DNA of 64,000 nucleotides from Leptothrix discophora (GTDB lineage Bacteria; Pseudomonadota; Gammaproteobacteria; Burkholderiales; Burkholderiaceae_C): the NCBI RefSeq assembly GCF_030705305.1, contig NZ_JAUZEE010000001.1, positions 434,001 through 498,000 on the forward strand, written 5' to 3'. The position numbers and the translations under genes were made by a program. Of the stretch, positions 1 to 7,425 are shown piece by piece. The first letter of the stretch is position 1. The number at the start of each line of letters is the position of its first letter. The notes beneath the pieces were generated by a model. That model was given only the letters and a program-made list of their open reading frames with translations, made no database searches and was not told the origin of the DNA.

Positions 1-334
1 CGAGATCAAGGTCAGCCGCGCCGACCTGCTGGCCGACCTGCGCCTGGTCGACAAGCGGGCCGCCTACCTCGCGCTGGCCGGTGCGCTGTACTACGTGCTG
101 GCCGAGGGCATCGGCGACGCCGACGACGTGCCGCCCGCATGCGGCGTGCTGCTGGCCCGCGGCAGCCCGCGCGAGCATGCCGAGGCGGCCGGCCAGCCGG
201 TCTTGCTGGAAGTCCAGCGGCTGGCGCCGACCCGGCCGCTGGACCTGCCCGGTGGCCTGCCCTTCGGCGTCTGGATGGCGCTGGCGCGCAAGGCGCCGCA
301 GGCCCAGCCGGACGAAGGTCAGCTGGGGCTCTGA
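1..334 (+). CDS. Partial hypothetical protein, possible PD-(D/E)XK nuclease-like (C-terminal part)
   Basis: The reading frame is open from base 2 and ends with TGA at 332-334, so the start lies before the window. The visible 110 residues begin EIKVSRADLLADLR. An E-x-K followed by a hydrophilic helix resembles the catalytic E-x-K of PD-(D/E)XK nuclease-like proteins such as the MmcB/VRR-NUC type. The upstream aspartate that would confirm the fold is not visible, so this is only a suggestion. The last 16 bases overlap the end of the convergent gene on the other strand. Confidence 0.55.
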   Translation, partial: EIKVSRADLLADLRLVDKRAAYLALAGALYYVLAEGIGDADDVPPACGVLLARGSPREHAEAAGQPVLLEVQRLAPTRPLDLPGGLPFGVWMALARKAPQAQPDEGQLGL

Positions 335-2013
335 GGCTCGTCCGGATGACCCGGCCGGCGCAGCGACAGCGGCGGCTCGATCACCACCGGCTGGCCCGGC
401 GCTTGGCAGCCGGGGTCGCAGCAGGCACCGGGCTGGCGGGCGGCGGATCGGTTGCGGGTGATGGCGCGAGCCTCGTCGTGCAGCACGCCGCGGTCGAGCA
501 GGCGCTCGACCAGGTCGACCTTGTCGCCGACCGGGTACTGGCGCCAGATCTCCTGCTTCATCGCCGCTGGCGAGCCGCCGCCGTGCAGGCTGATGACCGA
601 GTACCAGCCGCCCTGGTAGCTGGCGGTCAGGTCCTCGATGAAGCGGGCCACCTCGATGCGCTTGTCGTAGGGCACGGCCGGATGGGCGCGCAGCACCTCG
701 GCCAGCGTCGCGGCGGTCGCCGGGTTGTGGTCCTCGTCGGGGCCGGGCAGGGCGACGATCAGGCCGCCGGAGACCTCGTGCGCCAGCCGGTGCATGTCGT
801 AGATCTGGGTCGCCAGCAGCAGCTTGCCGATGTTGCTGAAGACCGGCTCGGGCATCCAGCTGCCGCTGTGCGGGTCGGCGCTGCCGTAGACGCTGGCGGC
901 GACGCCGCAGGCGTAGAAGCCTTCGGTGATCTTGATCAGCTCGACCATCGGGTCGCGCAGGTTGGCCTTCTCGCCCGGGTCGAAGCCGTTGGCCTCGCAC
1001 ATCAGCGCGCCCGCGCCGATCAGCAGGTCGCCGAAGCCGGCACGCGCGCCGATGCAGCTGTGGCGGTGGTGGGTGGCGTAGTGCGTGGTCGCCGCACCGG
1101 CCTGCTCGACCTCGCCCGGTTCGCCGGAGAAGAACACCCGCTCCCAGGGCACGAAGACGCGGTCGAACACGACCACCGCGGTCGACTGGCCGTAGCGGCG
1201 CGAGAACAGCGGCGCGCCATGCTCGACCTTGGCGCCCGGCCGCCCCGCCGGCCGCGCCACCATCGTCAGCCCCGGCGCATCGACCGGCACGGCGCAGCAG
1301 ACCGCGAAGTCGGCATCGGCCGGGCCCATCTGCCGGCAGGGCATGACGAGCAGCTCGTGCATGTAGGGCGCGCCGGTCACGATCGCCTTGGTGCCGCTGA
1401 TGACGATGCCTCGCCCGTTGCGCTCCACCACGTGAACGTAGGTGTCGGGGTTGGCCTGCTGGTGCGGTCGCTTCGAGCGGTCGCCCTTGGCATCGGTCAT
1501 CGCGATGCCCAGGCTCAGGTCGTGATCCTGCACATGCGCCAGGTAGGCGGCGAAGCGGGCCCGGTATTCGGTGCGGCCGAGTGCGTCGTCCAGCCGGGCA
1601 CTGGCCTGCTGCAGCGCGTTGAGCGCGTCGTGCGCCAGGTAGCGCTGGGCGCAGCCGGTCTCCTGGCACAGCAGCCGCACCGCCTCCAGCTTGGCCAGCA
1701 GGTCGTCGCTGTTGCGGTTGATGTGCAGCATGCGGTTGACCACCACGCCTCGGTCGGCCTGCAAGGCCGTCATGTGGCGGGCGCGGGCCGGGTCCAGCGC
1801 GAAGTCGTAGCTCACCGCCAGCGCCTGGATGCCCGGCAGCAGCTCGGGCGCGTCGGCCACCGAGTCGATGCGCCGGCCGTCGACGTAGACCACCGGTGAC
1901 AGCGCGCGCAGCGACTCGCGGTAGTCGGCACCGGACATCAGCCGGGCGCTCAGGGCCGGCCGCGGATCGGCGACGGGAACGGCATCGGGAAGGGCTTCAA
2001 CGGGGGCGTTCAT
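319..2013 (-). CDS. 4-hydroxybutyryl-CoA dehydratase / 4-hydroxyphenylacetate 3-hydroxylase (HpaB-AbfD) family flavoprotein
   Basis: A 564-residue protein of the acyl-CoA-dehydrogenase-like HpaB/AbfD superfamily. The family shares the MTDAKGDR (about 172-179) and VVFDRVFVPWERVF (about 281-294) motifs seen here. It follows clostridial 4-hydroxybutyryl-CoA dehydratase (AbfD) along its length, but that enzyme binds a 4Fe-4S cluster through Cys99, Cys103, His292 and Cys299. Here the equivalents appear to be Cys121, Tyr125, His316 and Ala323, and the AbfD Tyr296 position is Cys320, so a classical cluster is unlikely. A flavin monooxygenase or another CoA-linked role is possible. The ATG at 2013 has GGAG seven bases upstream. 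The C-terminus carries about 35 extra residues with CCDPGC. It is divergent from a TetR regulator, which probably controls it. Confidence 0.8.
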   Translation of the reverse strand: MNAPVEALPDAVPVADPRPALSARLMSGADYRESLRALSPVVYVDGRRIDSVADAPELLPGIQALAVSYDFALDPARARHMTALQADRGVVVNRMLHINRNSDDLLAKLEAVRLLCQETGCAQRYLAHDALNALQQASARLDDALGRTEYRARFAAYLAHVQDHDLSLGIAMTDAKGDRSKRPHQQANPDTYVHVVERNGRGIVISGTKAIVTGAPYMHELLVMPCRQMGPADADFAVCCAVPVDAPGLTMVARPAGRPGAKVEHGAPLFSRRYGQSTAVVVFDRVFVPWERVFFSGEPGEVEQAGAATTHYATHHRHSCIGARAGFGDLLIGAGALMCEANGFDPGEKANLRDPMVELIKITEGFYACGVAASVYGSADPHSGSWMPEPVFSNIGKLLLATQIYDMHRLAHEVSGGLIVALPGPDEDHNPATAATLAEVLRAHPAVPYDKRIEVARFIEDLTASYQGGWYSVISLHGGGSPAAMKQEIWRQYPVGDKVDLVERLLDRGVLHDEARAITRNRSAARQPGACCDPGCQAPGQPVVIEPPLSLRRPGHPDEPQSPS

Positions 2014-2032
2014 GGACGGTCTCCAGGCGGGT

Positions 2033-2065
2033 TCCGGGCAGTTACCAGGCAGTTGCCAGGCAGTT
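2033..2065. repeat. Three tandem 11-bp repeats in the leader of the HpaB/AbfD-like gene
   Basis: The unit nCC(A/G)GGCAGTT occurs three times without gaps, at 2033-2043, 2044-2054 and 2055-2065. It lies between the start codon at 2013 and the putative TetR operator. Eleven bases is about one helical turn, so the copies would face the same side of the DNA. Function is unknown. Confidence 0.75.
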
Positions 2066-2087
2066 TGCGGGTCGGGATGAAACAAGT

Positions 2088-2102
2088 TTAAACACTGTTC
2101 AA
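2088..2102. promoter_or_regulatory. Putative TetR-family operator
   Basis: TTAAACA-C-TGTTCAA is a near-perfect inverted repeat (one mismatch in 7-bp arms) with a 1-bp centre. It sits in the 116-bp gap between the divergent HpaB/AbfD-like gene and the TetR gene. Size and position fit an autoregulatory TetR operator; binding is inferred. Confidence 0.5.
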
Positions 2103-2117
2103 TGAATTGCTCAAGCG

Positions 2118-2123
2118 CATAAT
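2118..2123 (+). promoter_or_regulatory. -10-like element giving a possibly leaderless TetR transcript
   Basis: CATAAT ends six bases before the TetR ATG at 2130, and no Shine-Dalgarno-like sequence precedes that ATG. If it is a sigma-70 -10 box, transcription would begin at or next to the start codon. No convincing -35 hexamer is visible. Confidence 0.35.
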
Positions 2124-2129
2124 CCGCTC

Positions 2130-2855
2130 ATGGCCAAGACCTCCCGAACCCGCGCGAACACCGATGCGCGCGCCTCCGCCGCCGCGCTGGAGTCCGACAA
2201 CGGTGGCACCGACCTCGACGCCGCCGACCCGTCTGGCGCCCGTGCCGAACGCCAGCGTGCGCTGGCCGACGTGCGCCGCAGCCTGGTGCTCAAGGCCGCC
2301 CGCGATGCCTTCTTCGAGCTGGGACTGGAAGGGGCCAGCCTGCGCGAGATCGCCCGCCGCGCCGGCTACACGCCCGGTGCGATCTACAGCTATTTCGACA
2401 GCAAGGAAGCCGTCTACGGCGCCTTGCTGGCCGAGTCGCTGGAGCGCCTGAACGCGGCGGTCGCACCGGCCGCCGCAGCCGAATCGCCCACGGCCGCGCT
2501 GCGCACCGCCGCGCTGGCCTTCTTCGACTTCTACCGCGAGAACCCGCGCGACCTGGACCTCGGCTTCTACCTGTTCCAGGGCATGCAGCCGCGCGGCCTG
2601 ACGCCCGAACTCAACGAGACGCTGAACGCCCGCCTGCGCGACGCGCTGGAGCCGACCCGCCACGCGCTGATCGGCCTGGGCTGGCCGGAGGACGGCGCCC
2701 TGACCGAGACCACCGCGCTGTTCGCCCACGTCGTCGGCCTGCTGGTGCTGAGCCACACCGGCCGCATCCGCATGTTCCGCCAGCCGTCGACCGACCTGTT
2801 CCAGCGCTACCTGGACCAGCTGCTGCAACGCAGGCCGGGGGGTGGACATGACTGA
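2130..2855 (+). CDS. TetR/AcrR-family transcriptional regulator
   Basis: A 241-residue regulator. The N-terminal 45 residues are polar and low in complexity. The helix-turn-helix follows at about residues 50-95 (AARDAFFELGLEGASLREIA then AGYTPGAIYSYFDSKEAVY), the canonical TetR signature. The C-terminal ligand-binding half is divergent, as usual in the family, so no inducer can be named. It is transcribed away from the HpaB/AbfD-like gene and overlaps the start of the following hydrolase, so the hydrolase is probably in the same transcript. A palindrome at 2088-2102 is a likely binding site. Confidence 0.9.
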   Translation: MAKTSRTRANTDARASAAALESDNGGTDLDAADPSGARAERQRALADVRRSLVLKAARDAFFELGLEGASLREIARRAGYTPGAIYSYFDSKEAVYGALLAESLERLNAAVAPAAAAESPTAALRTAALAFFDFYRENPRDLDLGFYLFQGMQPRGLTPELNETLNARLRDALEPTRHALIGLGWPEDGALTETTALFAHVVGLLVLSHTGRIRMFRQPSTDLFQRYLDQLLQRRPGGGHD

Positions 2856-2886
2856 GCGCATGACCGAGCGCATGACGGAGTGCATG
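2848..2886 (+). repeat. 12-bp tandem repeat carrying successive start codons
   Basis: ATGAC(T/C/G)GAG(C/T)GC occurs three times in a row (2848-2859, 2860-2871, 2872-2883), followed by another ATG at 2884. It encodes MTER-MTER-MTEC-M. Because 12 is a multiple of three, unit loss or gain keeps the frame and changes only the N-terminus and the number of possible starts. Confidence 0.85.
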
Positions 2887-3468
2887 TCGCCCGACCCGCT
2901 GGCCGAGCTGATCAACCCGGAGGCCAGTGCGCTGGTGCTGGTCGACTACCAGCAGCGCCTGATGCCGGCGATCCACGACGCCGCCTCGGTGCTGGCCCAT
3001 GCGGTCCGGCTGGCCGACATCGCCCGAGTGATGGGCGTGCCGGTGATCGGCACCGAACAGAACCCGCACAGCCTCGGACCGAACGAGCCGGCCATCCGCG
3101 AGCGCTGCGGCGCGACGCTGGCCAAGATGCATTTCGACGCCTGCGCCGACGGCCTGGTCGAGGCCCTGCGCGCGCTGCGTGGCCGCTCCGGCCAGCCGCT
3201 GCGCGAGGTCGTCATCGCCGGCTGCGAGGCCCATGTCTGCCTGATGCAGACCGCGCTGGGCCTGCTGCGTGCGGGGCTGCGCGTCTGGGTGGTCGAGCCG
3301 GCCTGCGGCTCGCGCCGCGCCGACGATCGTGCGCTCGGCCTGCGCCGCCTCGAACGTGCCGGCGCGACCTGCATCGGCGTCGAGATGGTCGCCTTCGAGT
3401 GGCTGCGCAGCTGCGAGCACGAACGTTTCAAGGCGCTGCTGCCGCTGCTCAAGACCCCCATCCTCTGA
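2848..3468 (+). CDS. Isochorismatase-family cysteine hydrolase
   Basis: A 206-residue hydrolase of the isochorismatase/nicotinamidase-like superfamily. The expected Asp-Lys-Cys triad is visible as Asp33 (VLVDYQQ), Lys93 (KMHFD) and Cys131 (GCEAHVCLMQTA). The substrate cannot be told; members of this subgroup are often annotated only as hydrolases. The gene overlaps the TetR stop. The start is uncertain because a 12-base repeat gives in-frame ATG codons at 2848, 2860, 2872 and 2884. I chose the first, behind a GGGGG run, because it couples best to the upstream stop. Co-transcription with the regulator suggests a role linked to the divergent flavoprotein. Confidence 0.85.
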   Translation: MTERMTERMTECMSPDPLAELINPEASALVLVDYQQRLMPAIHDAASVLAHAVRLADIARVMGVPVIGTEQNPHSLGPNEPAIRERCGATLAKMHFDACADGLVEALRALRGRSGQPLREVVIAGCEAHVCLMQTALGLLRAGLRVWVVEPACGSRRADDRALGLRRLERAGATCIGVEMVAFEWLRSCEHERFKALLPLLKTPIL

Positions 3469-3502
3469 CCGGCCTGATCGGCCCTTCCTGCTGGAGCCCG
3501 CC

Positions 3503-3820
3503 ATGTCCATCCCCGAGAAATCCGCCGCCGTGACGACCACCTACGCCGAGTTCGAGGCCGCCGCGCGGGCCGCCGGTGCCGATGCGGTGTTGGAGCGCCA
3601 CTGGGCGCCGCTGACCGTGCTGGACACCCACACCCATCCCTTCGCCGCCAGCGCGCTGGTGGTGCAGGGCGAGATGTGGCTGGCGGTCGATGAAGGCGGC
3701 ACGGTGGGCGTCGAATGCCACCTGCGTCCGGGCGACCGCTTCGAGGTCGCCCGCGAGGTGCCGCACCGCGAGCGCTACGGTGCCGAGGGGGCGACCTACT
3801 GGGTCGCGCGCAGGGACTGA
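3503..3820 (+). CDS. Small cupin-domain protein
   Basis: A 105-residue single-domain cupin. The first cupin motif is visible as THTHPFAASALVVQGEMWL with the metal-binding His-x-His, and the second as PGDRFEVAREVPHRERY. The ATG at 3503 has GGAG seven bases upstream. It follows the isochorismatase-type gene by 34 bases and is probably in the same transcript. Such small cupins may be metal-dependent enzymes or sensor domains; no substrate can be inferred. Confidence 0.82.
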   Translation: MSIPEKSAAVTTTYAEFEAAARAAGADAVLERHWAPLTVLDTHTHPFAASALVVQGEMWLAVDEGGTVGVECHLRPGDRFEVAREVPHRERYGAEGATYWVARRD

Positions 3821-3840
3821 GTGGGAGGCGCCGGCCGGCC

Positions 3841-4416
3841 TCAGCCGGGCCGGGGCACGTCGTAGCGCAGCTCGGCGAAGCCGTCGCCGATGCGGCGTGC
3901 CGCCGTCAGCCGAAAGGGTGGCGAGGTGTGGCGACGCGGCAGCAGCGGCTGGCCGCGGCCCAGCGTCACCGAGGCGACCTGCACGATCAGCTCGTCGAGC
4001 AGGCCGGCGTCCAGGAACTGCCCGACCAGGTCTCCGCCGCCGACCAGCCAGACGTTGCGCTCGCCGGCCGCCGTCCACATCGCCGCATGCACCGGTCGCA
4101 CGTCGCCGCGCACGAAGCGGATGTCCGCGCCCGGCACTGCCGGCAGCTCGCGGCTGGAGAACACCCACGTCGGCTGCGTGTAGGGCCAGGCACTGCCGGT
4201 CTGGTCGGCCACCCGCACCGCGTGGCGCAGCATCCATTCATAGGTCGACGAACCCATCGCCAGCGCGCCGACCTCGGCGATGAAGGCCGGGTAGCCGGTC
4301 TCGGCGATGTCGCCCAGCGGGAACAGCCATTCGAGCGAGTGGTCCTCGGTGGCCAGGAAGCCGTCCAGGCTGGTCGCCGTGTAGTACTGGGTCTTGGACT
4401 TGCGGGGGGTCGTCAT
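3841..4416 (-). CDS. Dihydrofolate reductase-like (RibD C-terminal fold) protein
   Basis: A 191-residue protein of the YyaP/YwjB type with the DHFR/RibD C-terminal reductase fold. The N-terminus reads KTQYYTATSLDGFLA, then GALAMGSSTYEWML, and a NADPH-site-like NVWLVGGGDLVGQFLDAGLLDEL near residues 120-142. These are family hallmarks. It is not the folate DHFR of the organism, and the in vivo reaction is unknown. It converges with the cupin gene, 20 bases apart. Confidence 0.82.
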   Translation of the reverse strand: MTTPRKSKTQYYTATSLDGFLATEDHSLEWLFPLGDIAETGYPAFIAEVGALAMGSSTYEWMLRHAVRVADQTGSAWPYTQPTWVFSSRELPAVPGADIRFVRGDVRPVHAAMWTAAGERNVWLVGGGDLVGQFLDAGLLDELIVQVASVTLGRGQPLLPRRHTSPPFRLTAARRIGDGFAELRYDVPRPG

Positions 4417-4524
4417 GGTGTGCCGGGCCTCCGGTCAGGGACAGGGAAACGATGCTATCCATGCCGCAGGCGCAGCGGCCAGTGTCTGGCCTCCGACCCT
4501 CCTGCGAGGCACCCGGAGCCCGTA

Positions 4525-4923
4525 TCACCCCTCCGGCCGATGCGCCCGAGCCTCCTGCGTGCGCCCGCCCCAGCCCCAGGCGGCCCCTCGAACGTCGCTG
4601 ATCTGCACGTAGCTGACCGGGTGCAGCTGACCCAGCCGGGCGCGCAGCACCTCGTGGACCAGCGCCACGTAACGTGCCTTCTGGGCCTTGGTGTTCGTCT
4701 CGTCGGTGATGCGGATCTCGACGAAGGCGGTCGGCCGGTCCAGCGTCTGCACGCTGTCGCCGCCGATGAACCACTGCGCTGGCGGCACGAACTGCAGCGC
4801 GATCGAGGTCAGGTCGCGGCGCTTGTCCAGCACCTTCTCGGTCAGTTCCAGCAGGTCTTCGGCGACGTCGCGGGCCAGTTGCGGCGAGGGCAGGGTGCCG
4901 ATCAGCACGGTCAGGATGGGCAT
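4525..4923 (-). CDS. 4-oxalocrotonate tautomerase-family protein
   Basis: A 132-residue protein starting MPILTVLIG. The proline right after the initiator methionine is the catalytic base of the tautomerase superfamily, which fixes the start at 4923 rather than at upstream starts. At 132 residues it is about twice a 4-OT monomer, as in MSAD-like or fused members. The substrate is unknown. It is divergent from a LysR gene; the 129-bp gap holds a T-N11-A palindrome, so the regulator probably controls it. Confidence 0.8.
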   Translation of the reverse strand: MPILTVLIGTLPSPQLARDVAEDLLELTEKVLDKRRDLTSIALQFVPPAQWFIGGDSVQTLDRPTAFVEIRITDETNTKAQKARYVALVHEVLRARLGQLHPVSYVQISDVRGAAWGWGGRTQEARAHRPEG

Positions 4924-5015
4924 GGGTTCGTCCCTTGTCGGGTCAGGTGGATGGGCTGGCTTGCACTCTAGGTGCGCAAGCAAGGTCCGGAAACCTGCCA
5001 TCTGGCGCAACGGTC

Positions 5016-5030
5016 TTGCAGTCAATGCAA
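5016..5030. promoter_or_regulatory. Putative LysR box (T-N11-A) between tautomerase and LysR genes
   Basis: TTGCA-GTCAA-TGCAA is a perfect 5-bp-arm palindrome matching the T-N11-A LysR consensus. It lies 23 bases before the LysR start at 5053. A weaker CTTGC…GCAAG pair lies at 4960-4980. Position fits an autoregulation and activation site. Confidence 0.5.
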
Positions 5031-5052
5031 AACCTGTCGACCATGCCGCCCC

Positions 5053-5967
5053 ATGAACCTGCAACTTGACGATGTCGCGCTGTTCGTGCGCGTAGCCAAC
5101 CTGGGCACCCTCTCGGCGGCGGCCCGCGAGCGCGACGTGCCGGTCAGCCAGGTCAGCCGGGCGGTCGACCGGCTCGAAGCGGTCTGTGGCGTCGCGTTAC
5201 TGCGGCGCTCGACCCATGGCCTGAGCCTGACCGACGAGGGCGACGCATTCCTGGCCCAGTCGCGCCGCATGCTGGACATCCAGTCCGAGCTGCAGGCCGA
5301 CCTGAGCGGGCGGCTCGGCGCGCCGGGCGGCTGGGTGCGGGTCAGCGTGAGCGCGGTGCTGGCCCAGACCCTGATCGCGCCCAGCCTGCCGAGCCTGCAG
5401 GCGACCTGGCCGGCGCTGCGCCTGGACATCGCCGCCGATGACCGGCTGATCGACATGGTGCGGGACGGCATCGACGTGGCGATCCGCACCGGCGCGCCGG
5501 CCAGCGACAGCGTGGTCGCCCGGCCAATCGGCACGCTTCGGCGCGGGCTCTACGCCTCGCCCGGCTACCTCGCGCGCTGCGGCATGCCGAAGGACCTGGA
5601 CGATCTGGCGCGCCACCGGCTCGTGACCAGCAGCGCCTCACCGGCCTTGAACGACTGGACCTTCCAGCGCGACGGCCGCGAGCAGGTCTGGACCGCTCGG
5701 GGTGACACCCGCGTCGACAGCTCGGCCGCGCTGGTCGCGCTGGTGCAGGCGGGCGCGGGCATCTCGCGCCTGACCGACCTCGTCGCCACCCCGCTGGTGC
5801 GCGCCGGTGCGCTGGTGCCGGTCCTGCCGGACCTGTTCAGCTCGGCGCCGACACCCGTCCACGCGGTGATGCTGCGCGAGCGCCATCGGCTGCCCAAGGT
5901 GCGCGCCTGCGTCGACCACTGGGCCGCCTGGCTGGCTGCCCACGGCGGCGCGTCGCCGTTGGCCTGA
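5053..5967 (+). CDS. LysR-family transcriptional regulator
   Basis: A 304-residue LysR-type regulator. The winged helix-turn-helix is at about residues 1-60 (VALFVRVANLGTLSAAARERDVPVSQVSRAVDRLE), followed by the periplasmic-binding-protein-like effector domain from about residue 90. Its closest general resemblance is to the DsdC/AaeR/YafC-like group that often regulates a divergent small enzyme. The effector is unknown. It is divergent from the tautomerase-like gene and converges on the YaeR-type gene with a 12-base gap. Confidence 0.88.
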   Translation: MNLQLDDVALFVRVANLGTLSAAARERDVPVSQVSRAVDRLEAVCGVALLRRSTHGLSLTDEGDAFLAQSRRMLDIQSELQADLSGRLGAPGGWVRVSVSAVLAQTLIAPSLPSLQATWPALRLDIAADDRLIDMVRDGIDVAIRTGAPASDSVVARPIGTLRRGLYASPGYLARCGMPKDLDDLARHRLVTSSASPALNDWTFQRDGREQVWTARGDTRVDSSAALVALVQAGAGISRLTDLVATPLVRAGALVPVLPDLFSSAPTPVHAVMLRERHRLPKVRACVDHWAAWLAAHGGASPLA

Positions 5968-5979
5968 CGACGGCCGGAC

Positions 5980-6363
5980 TCAAGCCTCGTACAGCTCCAG
6001 CGGCAGCCCGTCCGGGTCGGCGAAGAAGACGAAGCGCCGGCCGGTGTGCTCGTCGATGCGGATGGGCTCGACCCCCACGCCGGCCGCCTCCAGCCGGGCC
6101 TTGCAGGCGGCCACGTCGTCGACGCCGAAGGCGAGGTGGCGCAGCCCGCGCGCCTCCGGCCAGGACGGCCGCGGTGGCGCGTCGGGGAAGGAGAACAGCT
6201 CGATCTGGCTGCCGTCCGGCAGCGCGAGATCGACCTTCCAGGATTGCCGCGCGGCACGGTGGTTCTCGGCCAGCACGCGCAGCCCCAGCAGCCCGACGTA
6301 GAAGCGCTTGGACACCTCGATGTCGGCGCAGATGACCGCGACGTGGTGGATGCGCCGCAGCAT
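5980..6363 (-). CDS. gloA2: YaeR/SMU1112c-family VOC (glyoxalase I-like) metalloprotein
   Basis: A 127-residue vicinal-oxygen-chelate protein. It matches the E. coli YaeR pattern almost throughout: RIHHVAVI at the start, then SWKVDLALPDGSQIELFSFP, GLRHLAFGVDDV and a C-terminal FVFFADPDGLPLELYE. Metal ligands expected for the fold (the N-terminal His7, Glu in IELFSF, His of GLRHLAF, Glu of LELYE) are present. YaeR is only putatively a lyase; methylglyoxal activity is not established. It is the last gene of a leftward group of four with gaps of 9-22 bases. Confidence 0.85.
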   Translation of the reverse strand: MLRRIHHVAVICADIEVSKRFYVGLLGLRVLAENHRAARQSWKVDLALPDGSQIELFSFPDAPPRPSWPEARGLRHLAFGVDDVAACKARLEAAGVGVEPIRIDEHTGRRFVFFADPDGLPLELYEA

Positions 6364-6383
6364 CGGGGGCAGGGCGTTCGCCG

Positions 6384-6845
6384 TCACAGCCAGCGCCGAA
6401 CCTGTGCCGCGTAGCGCATGAACGCGTCGCCAAACAGGCCGGCCAGCACGCGCTCCTCGGGCTGGATCTGGAAGCGGGTGATGTACAGCACGAACACCAC
6501 CGGCCCGGCCAGCGCCAGCCACGCGCCCAGGTGCAGCGCCCAGGCCGTCAGCAGCAGGGCCATGCCGACGTACATCGGGTTGCGCGTCAGCCGGTAGACG
6601 CCGCCGGTGACCAGCGCGGTGCTGCGCTGCGGCCGCATCGGGTTGATGGTGGTGCGCGAGGCCCGGAAGGCCAGCAGCCCGGCGACGTCGAAGGCCAGGC
6701 CGGACAGCACGAGGGTGGCCACCAGCCCGGACTGCCAGGCCGGCGCCAGGCCGAGCGACGGCCCCTGTCCGGCGAGGCCCCACATGCCCCACGCGACGAG
6801 TGCGCCGATGGCCGGCGGGGGAATCCTGTGGTCGAGGAAGCTCAT
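6384..6845 (-). CDS. Isoprenylcysteine carboxyl methyltransferase (ICMT)-family membrane protein
   Basis: A 153-residue membrane protein with about four hydrophobic segments. The C-terminal half carries the ICMT/PEMT-like SAM-binding signature: STALVTGGVYRLTRNPMYVG and then ITRFQIQPEERVLAGLFGDAF…YAAQVRRWL, where the RNPMY and EE/F-Y residues are conserved. Bacterial members act on unknown small molecules or lipids. It lies in the middle of a compact leftward gene group. Confidence 0.85.
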   Translation of the reverse strand: MSFLDHRIPPPAIGALVAWGMWGLAGQGPSLGLAPAWQSGLVATLVLSGLAFDVAGLLAFRASRTTINPMRPQRSTALVTGGVYRLTRNPMYVGMALLLTAWALHLGAWLALAGPVVFVLYITRFQIQPEERVLAGLFGDAFMRYAAQVRRWL

Positions 6846-6867
6846 CGTGGACTCCGGGATGGTCCGC

Positions 6868-7416
6868 TCAGGCGAGCAGCAGGCGGCCGCGAAAACCGCG
6901 CGCCGCGTAGTAGGACTCGGCCCCGTTGTGGTACGTGAAGACCTGGTCGTAGCGCCGGTCGCAGAACAGCGCGCCGCCCAGCGCGCGGATCGCCGGCGGC
7001 GTGCGGATCCAGCTGGAGGTCTTGCGGTCGACGGGTTCGAGCGCCTGCAGCGCGCGGTACTGCGCCTCGGTCAGCAACTCGATGCCGAGGGCGGCGGCGC
7101 GTTCTTCCACGTTGCCGGCAGGCTTGTTCTCCTTGCGCGCGTCCAGCGCCTGGCGGTCGAAGCACAGGCTGCGCCGGCCGGCGGGGCTTTCCGGCGAACA
7201 GTCGCAGTAGACGATCGCGCCGGTCGCCTCGTCGATGCCGACCACGTCCGGCTCGCCGCCGCTGGCCTCCATCGCCCGCAGCACCGGCAGCGCTCGGGGA
7301 TGGGCGGCGAGCCGGTCGCGCACGTCGACCCAGGCGATGCCGGCGTGGCGGTGCCGGTGCGTCGCATGGCGCGTCTGCAGCAAGGCCAGCAAGTCCTCGT
7401 CGGTGGGATCGGGCAT
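6868..7416 (-). CDS. DUF4256-family protein
   Basis: A 182-residue soluble protein recognised as DUF4256 by DLLALLQTRH at the start, VVGIDEATGAIVYCDCSPESPAGRRSLCFDRQA in the middle (about residues 58-90) and FTYHNGAESYYAARGFRG at the end. The function of the family is unknown. It sits 9 bases downstream of an SRPBCC gene and 22 before the ICMT-like gene, so the group is very likely one transcript. Confidence 0.82.
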   Translation of the reverse strand: MPDPTDEDLLALLQTRHATHRHRHAGIAWVDVRDRLAAHPRALPVLRAMEASGGEPDVVGIDEATGAIVYCDCSPESPAGRRSLCFDRQALDARKENKPAGNVEERAAALGIELLTEAQYRALQALEPVDRKTSSWIRTPPAIRALGGALFCDRRYDQVFTYHNGAESYYAARGFRGRLLLA

Positions 7417-7425
7417 GTCGGCCGC

